Below are positions 34,577 to 46,505 of a stretch of DNA of 64,000 nt, in pieces. The DNA is from Gambelia wislizenii (taxonomy: Eukaryota > Chordata > Lepidosauria > Squamata > Crotaphytidae): contig JAUMIR010000001.1 of the NCBI GenBank assembly GCA_030847615.1, positions 162,971,001 through 163,035,000 of the forward strand. The letters are read 5' to 3'. The translations under genes were made by a program, and so were the position numbers. The number at the start of each line of letters is the position of its first letter. Positions within the stretch are counted from its first letter, which is position 1. Under the pieces are notes generated by a model that had not been told where the DNA came from, ran no database searches, and saw only the letters and a program-made list of their open reading frames with translations.

Positions 34577-34604
34577 TTGGTACCAGGTGATGACCTGGTA
34601 CCAA
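34577..34604. repeat. Perfect 12-bp hairpin
   Basis: TTGGTACCAGGT, GATG loop, ACCTGGTACCAA. Confidence 0.9.
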
Positions 34605-35081
34605 ATCGTTGTGGCCATGGGCGGGCACTGGCCAGTAAGGGGGTGGTCTATCTGTCCCTTTCTTTTTTCAACATCCCAAATTTTAGAGGCAAACTTCCAT
34701 TGTTCTCAGAGTCCTTGCTTTGCACCTGGATGCAATTATTGGGCTTTAGATTTTTAAGGAAAACCAAAGGAGATCCAGTAAACCTAAAGTCTGCTCACCC
34801 CTACTGTAGAAAATCTCTCCGCTAGTGACTGCTGAATTATCCCTAGCTGTAGCATTTTTCCCTAGCTCTGTTTCCATTTATTTCCACCAGCAGCCAATAG
34901 GTTGGCATAACAGGAAACAAACAGCTGCCTCAACTGAGCAGTGGCTAGGTGGAATGGGGACCTGCAAGGCTTTGCATGGGCATGGCTTAGGGATTCAACA
35001 TCCACATGTCCACACAGCATTTACCTCCCTGCTTCTAGCACTGCTATTCATAACAATCACCAGGTAACAACACCACTTATA
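34605..35081. other. No gene seen
   Basis: Short overlapping frames only; no domain. Confidence 0.35.
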
Positions 35082-35663
35082 GGACTTTATCAGACACATC
35101 AAATACAGCGTCATAATGACACTACATAAACGTGAAAAAGCAAGCATACCAGATAACGTCATCCTTTCACATTTATGTCATCATAAAGCCATTCTATTTT
35201 ATTGACAGGCCAACCGGTCAATAGATCGGCTGTGGCACTTTTTTGCTGGCATTGCTAGCATTTTAAACCTTGCACCATTTTTTCTTGTGAATACAACGTC
35301 AATGGCCGGTCTGGCCAAAACACTTCCAGGTAAGATCATGTCATTCAGGTAGGTGACACTCTTTTTACGAACCTCCCCTGTTTACATGGGACTTTTAAAG
35401 TGTGTTTCTGTGCTTTTGTGAACTTCTTGTGTGTTATTTTTGCTTTTATTTTTGAATTTCCCATGCTCGCATCTTTTCATGAGAATCTGCAGGATTTCAT
35501 TCCAGAACTGAACAGAGCTCTGCTTCACTCCTCAGTCAGTGCCGGGGCTTCCTTTGGATGGGAAGCAAGGTAAGTGTGGTAAAGGAGGTTCTTTTGCCAG
35601 CATAAAAACGTCACAAATTATGCCAGCAAAAGAACAGAAAAGGAGGGTAGTTTGATGAAGTTC
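35082..35663. mobile_element. CTTTATCAG-family DNA transposon, 582 bp
   Basis: GGACTTTATCAGACACATC at the left, GATGAAGTTC at the right, and perfect ATA target copies (35079-35081 and 35664-35666). The interior has the central ATTGACAGGCCAACCGGTCA motif, AACACTTCCAGGTAAGATC and two CCAGCAAAAGAAC-type blocks near the right end. It is a good reference copy of the long subfamily. Confidence 0.9.
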
Positions 35664-35666
35664 ATA

Positions 35667-37057
35667 GTCACTGGATCTGTTATCACTCAATGGAAAGAAT
35701 CATTTACTATCTCACATATACGGTAGCTTTGCTAGCTCATGGTGTCTTTTCCTATGGTAAAACTTTTTGTCTGTAATTTTCATCTTGGTGTCAAGAACCT
35801 TATTATTGTTGTTATTTTAAAAGAAAAATAAATTTATGTTTATATGATCTGAGGCAATGTGTTGAAACAGTAAAGGATCAAAATATGGCTTCAGTGGGAT
35901 TAAGTGTCCTTATGTCTACATCAGGCTGTGACTATGTTGTCTCTCTCTCTGCCTTTCTCAATGCTACCAATTCCATTTCCCACACAGAACAAATTCATAG
36001 CTGCCTGCTTCAGAGAATTTCCCCCTCCCAGCATTAACCCCAGCCGCATGTTTTCCTCAACCCCAGATGCTCCTGTCTTTGCTGTGCTGGCTCTCTGTGC
36101 TGCTGCCTCAGCATCTGCCACATCCCTTTATGCCAACATGAAAGCAAGGAGGGGATTGGATGGAGAAAGGTGATGGCCACAAACCAAAGAGCTGGATTGT
36201 GTCTTCACCTCACATGAATGGCAGGGATTTTCCATTAATGTTTGAGGAGTACGTCTCCACTAAATACAATCTTTAAACACTCTGTCCTTCATTTTTTTAA
36301 AAAACAGAATCTGATTCAAGACTGCTAGCAATGTTTGATGCACAACATTTTATTCTACTGAAAAATTGATATCTATATCTATATCTATATCTATATCTAT
36401 ATTTGAGTTTTCAAGAAAGTGATTTCTGCTCTTTATGGCCAAGAAATGAATTTTTAAACCAATTACCACATGAATTCCTTTCTTTTCTTTTCCTCTTTTT
36501 TTCAAATTTCTTAGCCACAGCACAAATTATACAGTTGCAAAGAGCAAACAGGTTTTGCATGAAAGCTCCTTGGGTTTAACAGTAAATGTCAAGTTTAATT
36601 TGGAGTTAACAAAATGAACTGAATGCCCTGCTTCTGGCATACAACCAGAGAGCTTAGCTCAGTATGTCAGTCAGCAGGGTGCATGGTGATGACCTCTGCA
36701 TGCTAATGTCATCAGGCAGTATAGGATGCTGGAGTCCAAGCAAACAAAGGAAACTTTCTACATCCAAAGTAAAGCCAATCAGAATTCTATAACATTTAAC
36801 CTATCGTCATCTAACTGGAAGGACCAATGCAATACAATTATTTCTTCCCCGTAGCAGACAAGATTCTACTTTATTTATTTATTTATTTATCTGTAACTAT
36901 TTATCAACTATTTACATCTTCAATTTTCAAAGTGGTGTACAATGATCATAAAACAGATTCTAAAATGAATTGCATGTAAGATCAATATAAAGTATTTACA
37001 AGTTTCCCCAAAAGTAAAATCATGGGTAGGCTGAACCAACATAGCATACTGGTTTAG
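35667..37057. other. No gene seen; ATATCT microsatellite and a LINE-tail trace
   Basis: An (ATATCT)n tract lies at 36370-36403. At about 36868-36960 an ATTT-rich stretch followed by TTTTCAAAGTGGTGTACAA resembles the reverse of a LINE or SINE 3' tail. An 89-residue frame (35904-36173) has no recognisable domain. Confidence 0.45.
36370..36403. repeat. (ATATCT)n microsatellite
   Basis: Five to six hexamer units. Confidence 0.9.
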
Positions 37058-37059
37058 TA

Positions 37060-37280
37060 TTGTGGTTTGAGTGTTGGATTAGGACTCTGAGAGACCAGGG
37101 TTCAAATCTCATCTCACGCATAGAAACCAGTTGGGCAACCATGGGCAATTCACATGTTCTCAGCTTCTGGGGAAGGCAAAGGCAAACTCCTTCTGAACAA
37201 ATCTTGCCAAAAAAATAAAACTGTGATAGGGTCACCTTAAGTTGGAAACAATTTGAAGTCACACAGCACCAGCAGAAAGC
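37060..37280 (+). repeat. tRNA-derived SINE
   Basis: TGGTTTGAGTGTTGGATTAG (A-box region), GGTTCAAATC (B box), then GGGAAGGCAAAGGCAAACTC and CTTCTGAACAAATCTTGCC body blocks and a TTGAAGTCACACAGCACC end. It has the same layout as the copy at 5415. Confidence 0.88.
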
Positions 37281-37684
37281 TGAAGTACAGAGAAATCTTG
37301 CAAAAATAAGCTTGTCTTCAACATGAACCAAAAATTTAGAATTATCACAGCATGTTTAATATTAGGGGCAAGAAGTATTCAAGAGAATGGGTACAGAATG
37401 CTAGAACTCCTGTTCTGAACGACTGTGGAGAGGCACTCAGGAACATGTGGTATCACTACTACAAGGACCTCTCCAAAGACCAAATGGCTGTTTAAAGTGG
37501 TCTCACACATAATGTTTAAGGAACAATTGCACATGTTATTTAAGGATCAATTGCTCCAATCATACCTGTCAAGAGGAACCAGATGAGTCATCAGTCAAGT
37601 GACTTATGTGACTCCTTTTCACACAAATGCAATCACTTTATAGACTAAGCCTGTTGTACTGAAGAGACTACCTTCTCCCTTTAG
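37281..37684. other. No gene seen
   Basis: No structure that I can support. Confidence 0.35.
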
Positions 37685-37687
37685 TTA

Positions 37688-38348
37688 GGGGTAGTCCAGA
37701 TGGTGAAATAAATCCTCATGGAATCCGCTGAGAATCCCATGTGTCCAAATGGGATCCCACAGCATTCCACAGCATTCTGTCATTTTCAGAGGGAGGGAAT
37801 CTGGGAAAACTATGGGGGGAAAGCCTTCAGAGCTTTTCCCAAGTTTTTAAAAAACTGCTGGGGAAATGCGCACTCCCACTTGTTAGGACAACCAAATCAC
37901 ATCACAGCACATTCCTGAAGAGGATAGCTGATTGGTGGGATGTGTGCGGGTGGCAGAGCTTGCTAAGAAGGCACCACCCAGAACCACCATTTTGGATTGT
38001 CACCATAGCAATTGTGCGCTGAGACAACGAAACAGCCTTTCTTTTTTCTTTCTTTCTTTTTCCCCGTACTTTAAGTGGAAGATCACTCTTCCACACCTTG
38101 GATTTAGGGTTGTTGGGTTGTTTTTTTAAATACCATTTGGAAGGGGCAAGTTGGGGAGTATAGAACCACAAGTAATTCATTCACACCTGCCATCTTGATT
38201 AGCTGAGATGCCTCCATGTGAACAGCAAACATGGATAGCTTTTCACACCAGCGACCTTGCAAAAAGATCATTGGGACAGATGAAAGCTGCTGCAAATTGG
38301 TGTATGCGCGCACCAATCCACATTTTATTACCTCATCTAGGCCAGCCC
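37688..38348. mobile_element. TTTACAC-family DNA transposon, 661 bp
   Basis: GGGGTAGTCCAGATGGTG at the left and CATCTAGGCCAGCCC at the right are inverted, with perfect TTA copies outside (37685-37687 and 38349-38351). AAATAAATCCTCATGGAATCC at the start parallels the copies at 31948 and 56425. The subterminal GCTGATTGGTGGGA lies at 37927-37940. It has no transposase. Confidence 0.85.
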
Positions 38349-38351
38349 TTA

Positions 38352-38639
38352 GTTTGTTATTTAAATATTTTATACCACTCCTAAACTGAGTCTCTAGGCA
38401 GTATACATAAAAATATAAAATCAATATAACTATACAAATAAAACAAAAGTGATAAAAACATCAAGCTGGCAAAATTAAACTTTTTTAGAAAAATCAATAT
38501 TAAACATCAAAATTTTTTAAAAAATCAGTCACTCTAAAATCAGTTATGAATTCAGTCTGGAACTACTCTTCAAAATGCTTGGGCAAGCAGGAGTATTTAA
38601 TTTGGCACTAAAAACAATGGACCATCCATGCCTTCAATA
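38352..38639 (-). repeat. LINE/SINE 3'-tail fragment and AT-rich sequence
   Basis: TTTATACCACTCCTAAACTG and AGGCAGTATACATAAAA resemble the reverse of a LINE 3' tail. The rest is AT-rich. Confidence 0.35.
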
Positions 38640-40330
38640 GTTCGCTGTGATGCTTTTAATGACAATTTCGCAAACAAAGTCTCTCACATAAGAGCCGGCT
38701 TAGATGCCATCATTGGAGCAGAAGTCAATAATGGGATGTCCAGCAACTCTGAGAGTTGGATAACACTGGATCAGTTTGGTGAGTATTGTTGATGTGGACA
38801 AACTGCTGGGGCAAGTAAGGACAGCCAACCTGTCTTCTCTATCCTTCTCCTTCTTGGCTGGTCACCCAGGGAGGAGATGCAATTAGAATTCAAATGCAAC
38901 ATATTATTAATGCATCTCTCTGGGAGAGTAACTTTCCGTCTTGTTTAAAAAAGCAGTGGTTAGACCACTTCTAAAAATAATCCTCCCTGGATCCCTTGGA
39001 CTGTAATAGTTATAGGCCAGTGTCTAATCTTTTTTGGAGCAAGGTGATCAAGAACGCAGTTGTCTTCCAACTGCATGGATGGGTCATGGATGACACACAC
39101 TTCCTAAACCCATTTCAAACAGCTTCAGAGCAGGCTATGGAGCTGAGACTGCTATGGTTGCCTTAGTGGATGATCTCCATCTTAACACTGACAGGGAGAG
39201 TGTGTCCCTGCTGGTGCTTTTAGACCTCTCAGCAGCATTTAATATCATCAACCATAGTATCCTTCTGAAACACCTGGAGGATTTGGGAAATGGAGGCACT
39301 GTGCTGCAGTGGTTTCAGTCCTGCCTCTCAGGCAGGTTCCAGATGGCGGTGCTTGGGGATAGCCTCAAAAAAAAAAAAAAAGAAAAAAAGAGCTGTTATA
39401 TGGCATCTCACAAGGTGCCATTCTATCCCCAATACTATTCAACATCTACATGAAAACACTGGGAGAGATCATCTGAAGGCATGGGGTGGGATGCTATCAG
39501 TATGCTGATGACACCCAAATATATTTCTCTATGCCTTCTAAAACAACTTTAGCTACGCATAGTGTTTCTCCTCTGAATGAATGTTTGGAGGAGGTAATGG
39601 GCTGGATGAAGAAAAACAAATTGAAACTGAATCCAGACAAGACAGAGTTGCTTACTAATAAGAGTCCTAATCTGGGGATGGAGGTGTGCCAACCAATTCT
39701 GGATGGAGTTACACTCCCCCTAAAAGACTGTGTTCACAACTTGGGAGTGCTCCTGGATCCACCTCACCAAATGTCAGCTCAGATAGATGTGATTGTCATA
39801 AGTGCTTATTATCAGCTTTAGCTGATACACCAGTTGTGCCTTTTCCTAAAATTGGAAGACCAAAGATGGTACTGCATAAACTGGTAACCTTAAGGTTGGA
39901 CGTCTGCAATGTGCTGTACATTGGGCTACCTCTGTACCAAGTTTGGAAACTCCAATTAGTTCAAGATATGGCAGCCAGATTGGTTACAGGTATGCTTCCA
40001 GGAGTAAGCATATTACACCAATATTAAAATCATTCCACTGGCTGCCAATTAGTTTCTGGGCAAAGTACAAAGTGTTTCTCTGAAAATGCCAGCCACAGAT
40101 GTAGGCAATACATCAGGAATAAACTCTTCCAGAACACAGCCTCACAGCCCCCCCCCAAAAAAAACCCACAGAAAACCAATGTTGGTTATTACCTTTAAAG
40201 CCGTACATGGTTTGGCTCCAGGTTACCTTCAGGATTGCCAACATAGAAAAGGATCTCAGGCTTTGGATTTTTTTTTCCTGAGGATACTCCATGAATGAGT
40301 GCAGATCTACACATGTAGATTTATATACTT
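38640..40330 (+). mobile_element. L2-type LINE, degenerate reverse transcriptase region
   Basis: Across shifting frames the L2-like RT order is visible: NYRPVSN-type block (about 39008-39030), LNPFQTA-type block (39108), LLVLLDLSAAFNIINHSILL (39208-39267) with the catalytic Asp, LQWFQSCLSGRFQ (39310-39345), YADDTQIYF active site (39500-39526), LNPDKTELL (39630), and TFKAVHGLAPGYLQD near 40190-40235. A run of about 15 A interrupted by G lies in the middle at 39368-39390. Multiple frameshifts make the copy dead. Confidence 0.85.
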
Positions 40331-41165
40331 TCACTACATATTAATCTTATTTGTGGTATTAAAATCCCATGTAACCTCCTGACATGGCTAGCCTGCCTCT
40401 GACCCCAAGTGCTAGCAAAATCCTGTTTGAAAAGGCTCACAGAATACCAAAGGCTGGAGCTCCTGTCAAGCACAACAAATCCTCCTGATCAAAAATAATG
40501 AAAGTTTACCCTAGCTGCAGACACTGATTGTTAATGAGAGATTATTTTAACTTTCTTGCAAAAGCTTAAAACACCAAAAGCTTTTGCTGGGTATGAAATT
40601 GGACTATGTCCTCTAAAACTAGTATTTTTGCCAGTTAAAAGATTTTCCCTCAATGTTCTCTAGCTAATATGTAAAAAACTATAGTTGGCACAGAATATTA
40701 TTCATACTTTTGGCTCAAAAATATTCTTCTCATTTGGTATTTGGTATTTGAATTTGATTCTGCAGTCTTGGGTACATAATTTCAATGCATTTAATGTACT
40801 CTGGAATCTGATGTGTGCACTTGTTACAACAAATACCTTACTACTACTTTATTCTCCAGGATAGAGTACTCTGCATAAACTAGCCAAGTTCAGCAGTTTA
40901 TCTGAAGCTTAAAAGTACAGTATAAAAGTCTCACTTGTGTGTCTGTCTGTGTGTGTTCCTTTTCTGAAGTCTCATTTGTATGTTTGTGTTTCCCTTTCTT
41001 TTCAGAAGGAAGTTTATAGCTCTAAGTTGTGCAGAGTAAGAAAATGTCTTTCTTTGCTGACATAGCAAATGCTGAATCTGTGCATCTGCCAGAAATGGTG
41101 TTACGTCCATTTAGCCTAACTCAAAATGCTAGTTCTGACTACAGCAGAGTGACTGAATCAGTGAG
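40331..41165. other. No gene seen
   Basis: AT-rich. No structure that I can support. Confidence 0.4.
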
Positions 41166-41392
41166 AATTGTATGTGTATGTGCCTTCAGGTCATCTGTCA
41201 AGTTATGGTGACTCCATGAATTTCATGGGGTTTTCTTAGGCAAGGAGTACTCAGAGGTAGTTTTACTAGTTCCTTCCTCTGAAATATAGCCTACAGCACC
41301 TGGGATTCATTGGTGTTCTCCCATCCAAGTGCTAACCAGGGCTGACCCTGCTTAGCTTCCAAAATCAGATGGGGTTGGGTATCTTTAGGATA
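41166..41392 (-). repeat. 5S rRNA-derived SINE
   Basis: On the minus strand the first about 100 bp (41289-41390) follow 5S rRNA: GATTTTGGAAGCTAAGCAGG, TGGTTAGCACTTGGATGGGA and AGGTGCTGTAGGC are the conserved 5S blocks that include the internal pol III promoter. The remaining part (AGAAAACCCCATGAAATTCA, GACCTGAAGGCACATACAC) is the same 3' body that the tRNA-headed SINEs carry. It is a retroposed copy and not a 5S gene: the 5S portion is diverged and fused to the SINE body. Confidence 0.88.
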
Positions 41393-41510
41393 TTTATGTA
41401 AGTATTACTTTACCATTCAGCAGTTTATTCAATTTAACTTTTATAGGTGTGCTTGACAATTAGATTTAAACTGAAGTGTAACCCACTTCAGATTACATTT
41501 ATTCATTTTA

Positions 41511-41854
41511 CTAGCTGTACCCAGCGTAACATAAGCCATTATAGTAGACTTGAAAGGTTCATACGGTTCAGCTACATCCTATTATTTTAGGGAAAATATT
41601 GCATTGTTTTACATGTGGGTGGTGAGTTGCTGAGGGAGTGAGTGGAGGGAGGGGCCCTCATGAGGCTGGGGGTGTAGATGCAAATTGAGTGGCAGGAGTG
41701 GATGTAAGGTGGAGAGGGAATTTGCATGTAAATGGTGTTACTTCAGTTTGGCTGAGGAAGTGAAAGGAGGGAGGAAATTGGTTGGGTGTGTTTCCTAAGC
41801 CACCAATCAGCACACTGGGCAAGGAAACATACCCAAGCATTTTATTTATGTAGA
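41511..41854 (-). mobile_element. Short non-autonomous Helitron, 344 bp
   Basis: On the minus strand it begins TCTACATAAATAAAATG and ends GGGTACAGCTAG. The flanking bases are A before and T after, the signature of Helitron insertion between A and T. The start and end match the style of reptile Helitrons. The 3' hairpin is decayed. It codes for nothing. Confidence 0.7.
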
Positions 41855-43694
41855 TGTGTACTTCATTAAACCTAGAAGGCCAGAGGTGATAAACTTCTGA
41901 AGAAAACAAACATTTGCACCAGGTTGAATTCATTCCATAGAATGTGGGGAGGGGGGTTGAAGGTGCAAATTGAATTTTGAATATTCACTGATGTAAAAGA
42001 ACATCTAAATGTAAAGCATGACTTCGAAAAGCATGAATTATTTCATCGCTCATTAATATGACTTTCATTTCATATTTTAATAATCAAGTTATTTAGACAG
42101 TCTTGGAGATAGAGATGTGATGATTAAAATGTGCATGAAAAAGTCTCATTGAAAGAACAGTCAACCTGTGGTAAGAATGCTAATTGAGGAAGAATTAACT
42201 TGAGGAAAGGGACCATTTTGGTTCATGGTTTTTTTCAAAGAGACAAAGTGGATTTCAAGGAAACATATGTAACTATTCTCCTGTTTACCACAGGAACAAA
42301 GGCTGGGCAAACACCTCAATCTTAATATTGTATTGATTCAATACAATAAGTGCTAAGAAAATATGAAACCATAGAGAAGAACCAAGGAAACTAGAAAAGG
42401 AAAACTAATAGATACATGATCACTGAGAATTAATTTATAATCAGGTTTACACTACAAGTCCAGAAGTCCAGAAATGGAATACTACCCAGTGGTTAAATGA
42501 TTACTTACTAAATATTGAAAGTTCTACCATCTTGCACTTGGTTAATAAAAGTTGGCAATATGCTTAATGTAATCACATTCTCCCATTTGCTTGATTAGAT
42601 TTTGGGAAGAGCTGAAAATATGGATTCGAATCCTTCTTTCTGAAACTGGCTTCTCCATAAAATATTTATTTAACATAATTCATTAAATTCTCCTCCTCTT
42701 AATCCTGAATGTAACAAGGTCCTCGTTTATTAACTGAGAGAGGAAATACTGTACTATAGAATTACTCAGCAACACTGATGTGGTTTATTTCAAGACATAG
42801 ATGGGCTTGACACTTGTAAGTGAGATGCCAAGTCTCAGCGGTTTCATCAGCACTAAATATTAATAATTTATTCATGTTGTAAATGCAGGCAGAAGCAAAG
42901 GCCATGTCACATCACCTTTTCATGAGGAGTCAATCAATACAATGCTAAAACATAGAAAAGAATATACTGTGTCTGTGTTCCTTTTTTCCTTTCCAATTGT
43001 GATTGAGAAGTGGTATTTTCAAGAGTTTCAATATTTAAACACTTGTGTCAGCGAAGACTATATGTTGTTTTTTAACTGATATCTTGCCCTTATTGGAAAG
43101 CCTCTATTTCAGCACAGCAGTATTCAGTATAAACAACTTCATCCTTTCCCAAATAGGCCATAGCAAAGAAAGCAGACAGATCACACAGAGAACACCAGAG
43201 GCATTTTTCAAAACCCATGTTCCATATTTACCCATTGGATTCTATGAGGAATCCAAGTGTACATACAGTGCCTTCAAGAAATAACATGAGGTGAGAATTT
43301 GGCACACATTTCAACTTGGTGTTCACACATCCCAAAGTGCTTCTGATACAGTGCAGAAATATATATGAGTTCTTTGTGCAGAAATCTTGGTTTTGTGCCA
43401 AAAATAAAAACAAAAAACAAAACAACCACCACATATCTGTTGGAGGGGACCCTACCCCACACATCATCCAAACAACAATGTGGTAGGTTTTTGCAAGATT
43501 GCTTTTTTGTGTACAAATTGAGACATTTTCCATTCAAAGGACATGATACACCTCTCACTGAGCAATGAGCCCTCTAGTATAAAAAGTTGTCCATGGAGCA
43601 ACTTTGGTGGAGGGCTGTTGTTTGATGATAGCACACATGAATTGCATGTAGAAAGTCACAGTTCAGTCCTTGCTGTCTTATATCTGAAAGCGTG
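41855..43694. other. AT-rich stretch without a recognisable gene
   Basis: Short frames only (the longest is 101 residues at 43228-43533 on the minus strand) with no domain. Confidence 0.4.
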
Positions 43695-45236
43695 GGGCCT
43701 GTTTACATGGCAAAAAAGAAAACCTGAGAAGAATTTGCATCAAACCCTATTTGTTTACACACATCACAGGCTATTCAGAAGGAGGGGTAGCAAAAACCCC
43801 AGTTAACCCGTGACTTTCCATCCCTCTAATTTTCCAGGAACTTTATGGAAAGTCCGAGACAACCCATGCTATTGGTTGTCTGAACAATCAGGAACCATCC
43901 CGGGAAATGGGATGATTTCTGATTGGTCAGACATTGGAGGGGGCAGGCTTGCAAGGGAAGTCTTGCAATTCTTCATCTGCCATTTTGGTATGGCCCTCCT
44001 TAGGGCCCTCCGCTGGCTCCAAAGCAGCCAGCTGAGAGCCAGGTGAGATATTTCCCCTCCCCCACCCTTTCTCCTGGCTCACCACTGGCTGAAGAGGCTT
44101 CTTCCACCAAGGGACTATTCCCTTGGTGAAAGAAGCCATTGTAGTCTGTGGTGAGGTGGGGAATGCCGAGCGGGCCAGTCACCGCCCCCCACCCTGCCTG
44201 GCTACTCCCTCCCACCCTTGCCACTGTGCAGGGTGGGGATGGCTTCTCCGTGACTGTCAGTCACAGAGAAGCCCACCTGCCCCACACCGCTACTCCCTCC
44301 CGCCCTGTCTGCTGCATGAGGCAGGAGGGGTGGCTAATCTGTAGAGGCTGCCTCTCCCTCCTTCCTCCCCCTTCTATTCCCCATTTGCAGCTAGTGAATG
44401 GGGAAGAGAAGGAGGGGCAAAACAGAGGAAGAGACTGCAGCAGAGGACAAGCGGGTGATAGGACTGACAGTACCATTGCCTGACATTTCCCTAGCTGCTG
44501 CCTTTCCCTCCTTCCTCCTCCTTCTATTCCCCGTTTGCTGCTAGAGAAGGGGGGGGGTCAAAACAGAGGAAGAGGCCTCCACTGCAGCCTCTTCCTCTGT
44601 TTTGCTCCCCTTCTCTTCCCCATTTGCTAGCTGTAAATGGGAAAAAGAAGGAGGAGGAAGGAGGGAAAGGCAGCAGGGGAAAGGCCAGGCAATGGGACTC
44701 TCAGTCCCATCGCCCGCCTGTCCTCCACTGCAGCCTCTTCCTCTGTTTTGCTCCCCTTCTCTTCCCCATTTGCTAGCTGTAAATGGGAAAAAGAAGGAGG
44801 AGGAAGGAGGGAAAGGCAGCAGGGGAAAGGCCAGGCAATGGGACTCTCAGTCCCATTGCCGCCTATCCTCCACTGCAGCCTCATCCTCTGTTTTGCCCCC
44901 CTTCTCTTCCCCATTTGCTAGCTGCAAACGGGAATAGAAGGAGGAAGAAGGAGGAAGAGGCAGCAGCAGGGGAAAGGGCAGGCAAGGGGACATGCAAAAA
45001 TGGCAGTTCCAGAATTGCCAGGCTTCCCTTGCAAGTCTGCCGCCTCCAAAGTCGGACCAATCAAAATTCAGCTCTGCTGTGTGCGCCTTTCCCAGGATGG
45101 AGGTATGTGTGAACAACAAATCCAAAAACCTGAGACTTCTACTACTAGTGACAAATTGCAGGAACACTGAGGGATAGATTTGAGACCACAATTTCTCAAA
45201 TCTCCCCAGGATAAAAACTGCTGTATAACTGAGCCC
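43695..45236. mobile_element. TTTACAC-family DNA transposon with internal tandem repeats, about 1.54 kb
   Basis: The left GGGCCTGTTTACATGG and right GTATAACTGAGCCC are inverted. The flanks are GTG and CTG (one mismatch). Subterminal TGATTGGTCAGACATTGGAG (43920) has an inverted partner TCCAAAGTCGGACCAATCAA (45046-45065). TTGCAAGGGAAGTCTTGCAA is mirrored by TTGCCAGGCTTCCCTTGCAA. The ends resemble the copy at 14438-15410. The interior is purine/pyrimidine-skewed and repetitive. The many frames here reflect the repeat and are not genes. Confidence 0.75.
44390..44935. repeat. Tandem repeat, about 146-bp unit, 2.4 good copies plus older ones
   Basis: The unit begins CACTGCAGCCTCTTCCTC, contains CCCCATTTGCTAGCTG and GAAGGAGGAGGAAGGAGGG, and ends with AATGGGACTCTCAGTCCCAT, an inverted motif. 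Good copies start at about 44579, 44724 and (partial) 44870. More diverged ones lie upstream from about 44390. Confidence 0.88.
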
Positions 45237-45289
45237 CTGAAAAACCACTGATGGGCAGAGTTGACAATACAGGGCTAGATGGGCTCATT

Positions 45290-45350
45290 CAGATCTGATT
45301 GATTGATTGATATCTCACCTTTCTCCCAAAATGGGACCCAAAGTAGAAGG
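45290..45350 (-). repeat. LINE/SINE 3'-tail fragment
   Basis: GATTGATTGATTGATATCTC then CACCTTTCTCCCAAAATGGG is the reverse of the common tail of CR1/L2-type LINEs and their SINEs. Confidence 0.6.
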
Positions 45351-46375
45351 CAACTCCCTCTATTCCTAAGGGAGGGTTACAAATCATTTTGCAGCTTTTA
45401 AAAGGTCATAGCTCATAACACAGGTTATTTAGATGTAGGAAACACTAATTTCTCTATGACTTCTACAAATAACATGTCATATTGTTTTCTCTTTACATCT
45501 TCACCATGATCTCTCATGTCCTGAAGAAACAGTGAGTGAGATGTAACAGTGGGTTTCATTAAATAATGCCTCAAAGCTCCATTGTCTATTGCTTGATACC
45601 ACAAAAATATTGTCACTCTTCACTTACTCAAAGCAACAGTGTTGCTGAACCAAACAAGTTTTTTCTCCCCTTTCAGCCTGATAGGTCACTAGACAAACAC
45701 ACAGCTCTCCAGGGAGTGGATGCTTGGTTCAGCAGTTTCTTGTTCTGAAACACTGGGGACAGGCTAAACATCTTTTATCTCTCTCTGTAAGTGAGCATCA
45801 GAGTGAAAATGACAGACAGGGCTGTGGAACAAACAGGTCCTCTATTAGAGGAAGTAAAACTTAGGCATAGGCCACTGAAATCTTAAGGAAGCCACCAGAG
45901 TATTTACAAAGGTTGTTTCTGCCTTTATATGAGCAAAAAAAGTCAGACAATAAATCAAATAAAATTAAATAGGCACTATCAAATATATTTCAAAAGGTGT
46001 CAATGCAAGACCAGTTCTAGGCCAGCCCTATCATTAGGCACTTATCTGAATCAGTCACCTGATTTGGGATGTCATAAAAGGGCGGCACATAGATGGTTTG
46101 ATAGTATTTAATTTAATTTAATTTATTAGTATTATAGTAGTTTTAGTAACAGAGAGAAGGAGAGACACTTCTTGGATTTTCTGCCTCAGGAAACAAATTA
46201 ACTTGATCAACCTTTGTCTGAAGGCCAACACCACCATGGCAGCAAAATAGCAAGAGCTGATCCTGTGTAGGAAATAATTTAATTAAATGCAGCACAGATC
46301 TCAATAAATTTCAACTGAATTCTTTCTTGTAGGCAATACTTCTCACAGACTTTCTCTAAACCAGGGTTAAGGGAC
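45351..46375. other. No gene seen
   Basis: A (TTTAA)n-like tract lies at 46106-46128. No exon-like frame. Confidence 0.4.
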
Positions 46376-46505
46376 CTGTTGTTGCTGCTGTGTGCTTTCA
46401 AGTTATTTCTGACTTATGGTAACCCTAAGGCAAAACTATTATTGGGTTTTCTTGGCAAGATTTGTTCAGAGGGGATTTGCTATTGCCTTCCTCTGAGAGT
46501 GAGAA
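46376..46505 (-). repeat. SINE body fragment
   Basis: On the minus strand: AGAGGAAGGCAATAGCAAAT, CTGAACAAATCTTGCCAAG, AAAACCCAATAATAG, ACTTGAAAGCACACAGCAGC. This is the shared 3' body of the tRNA and 5S SINEs, without the head. Confidence 0.8.

Noticed and set aside
35904..36173. 89-residue frame rich in Leu, Ser and Pro
   Set aside because: No start context, domain or splice support; length is within chance expectation.
41289..41390. 5S rRNA gene
   Set aside because: The 5S-like part is diverged and fused to a SINE body, so it is a retroposon head and not an rRNA gene.
44148..45248. Several Pro/Ser/Leu-rich frames on both strands
   Set aside because: They follow the 146-bp tandem repeat inside a transposon and have no conserved domain.
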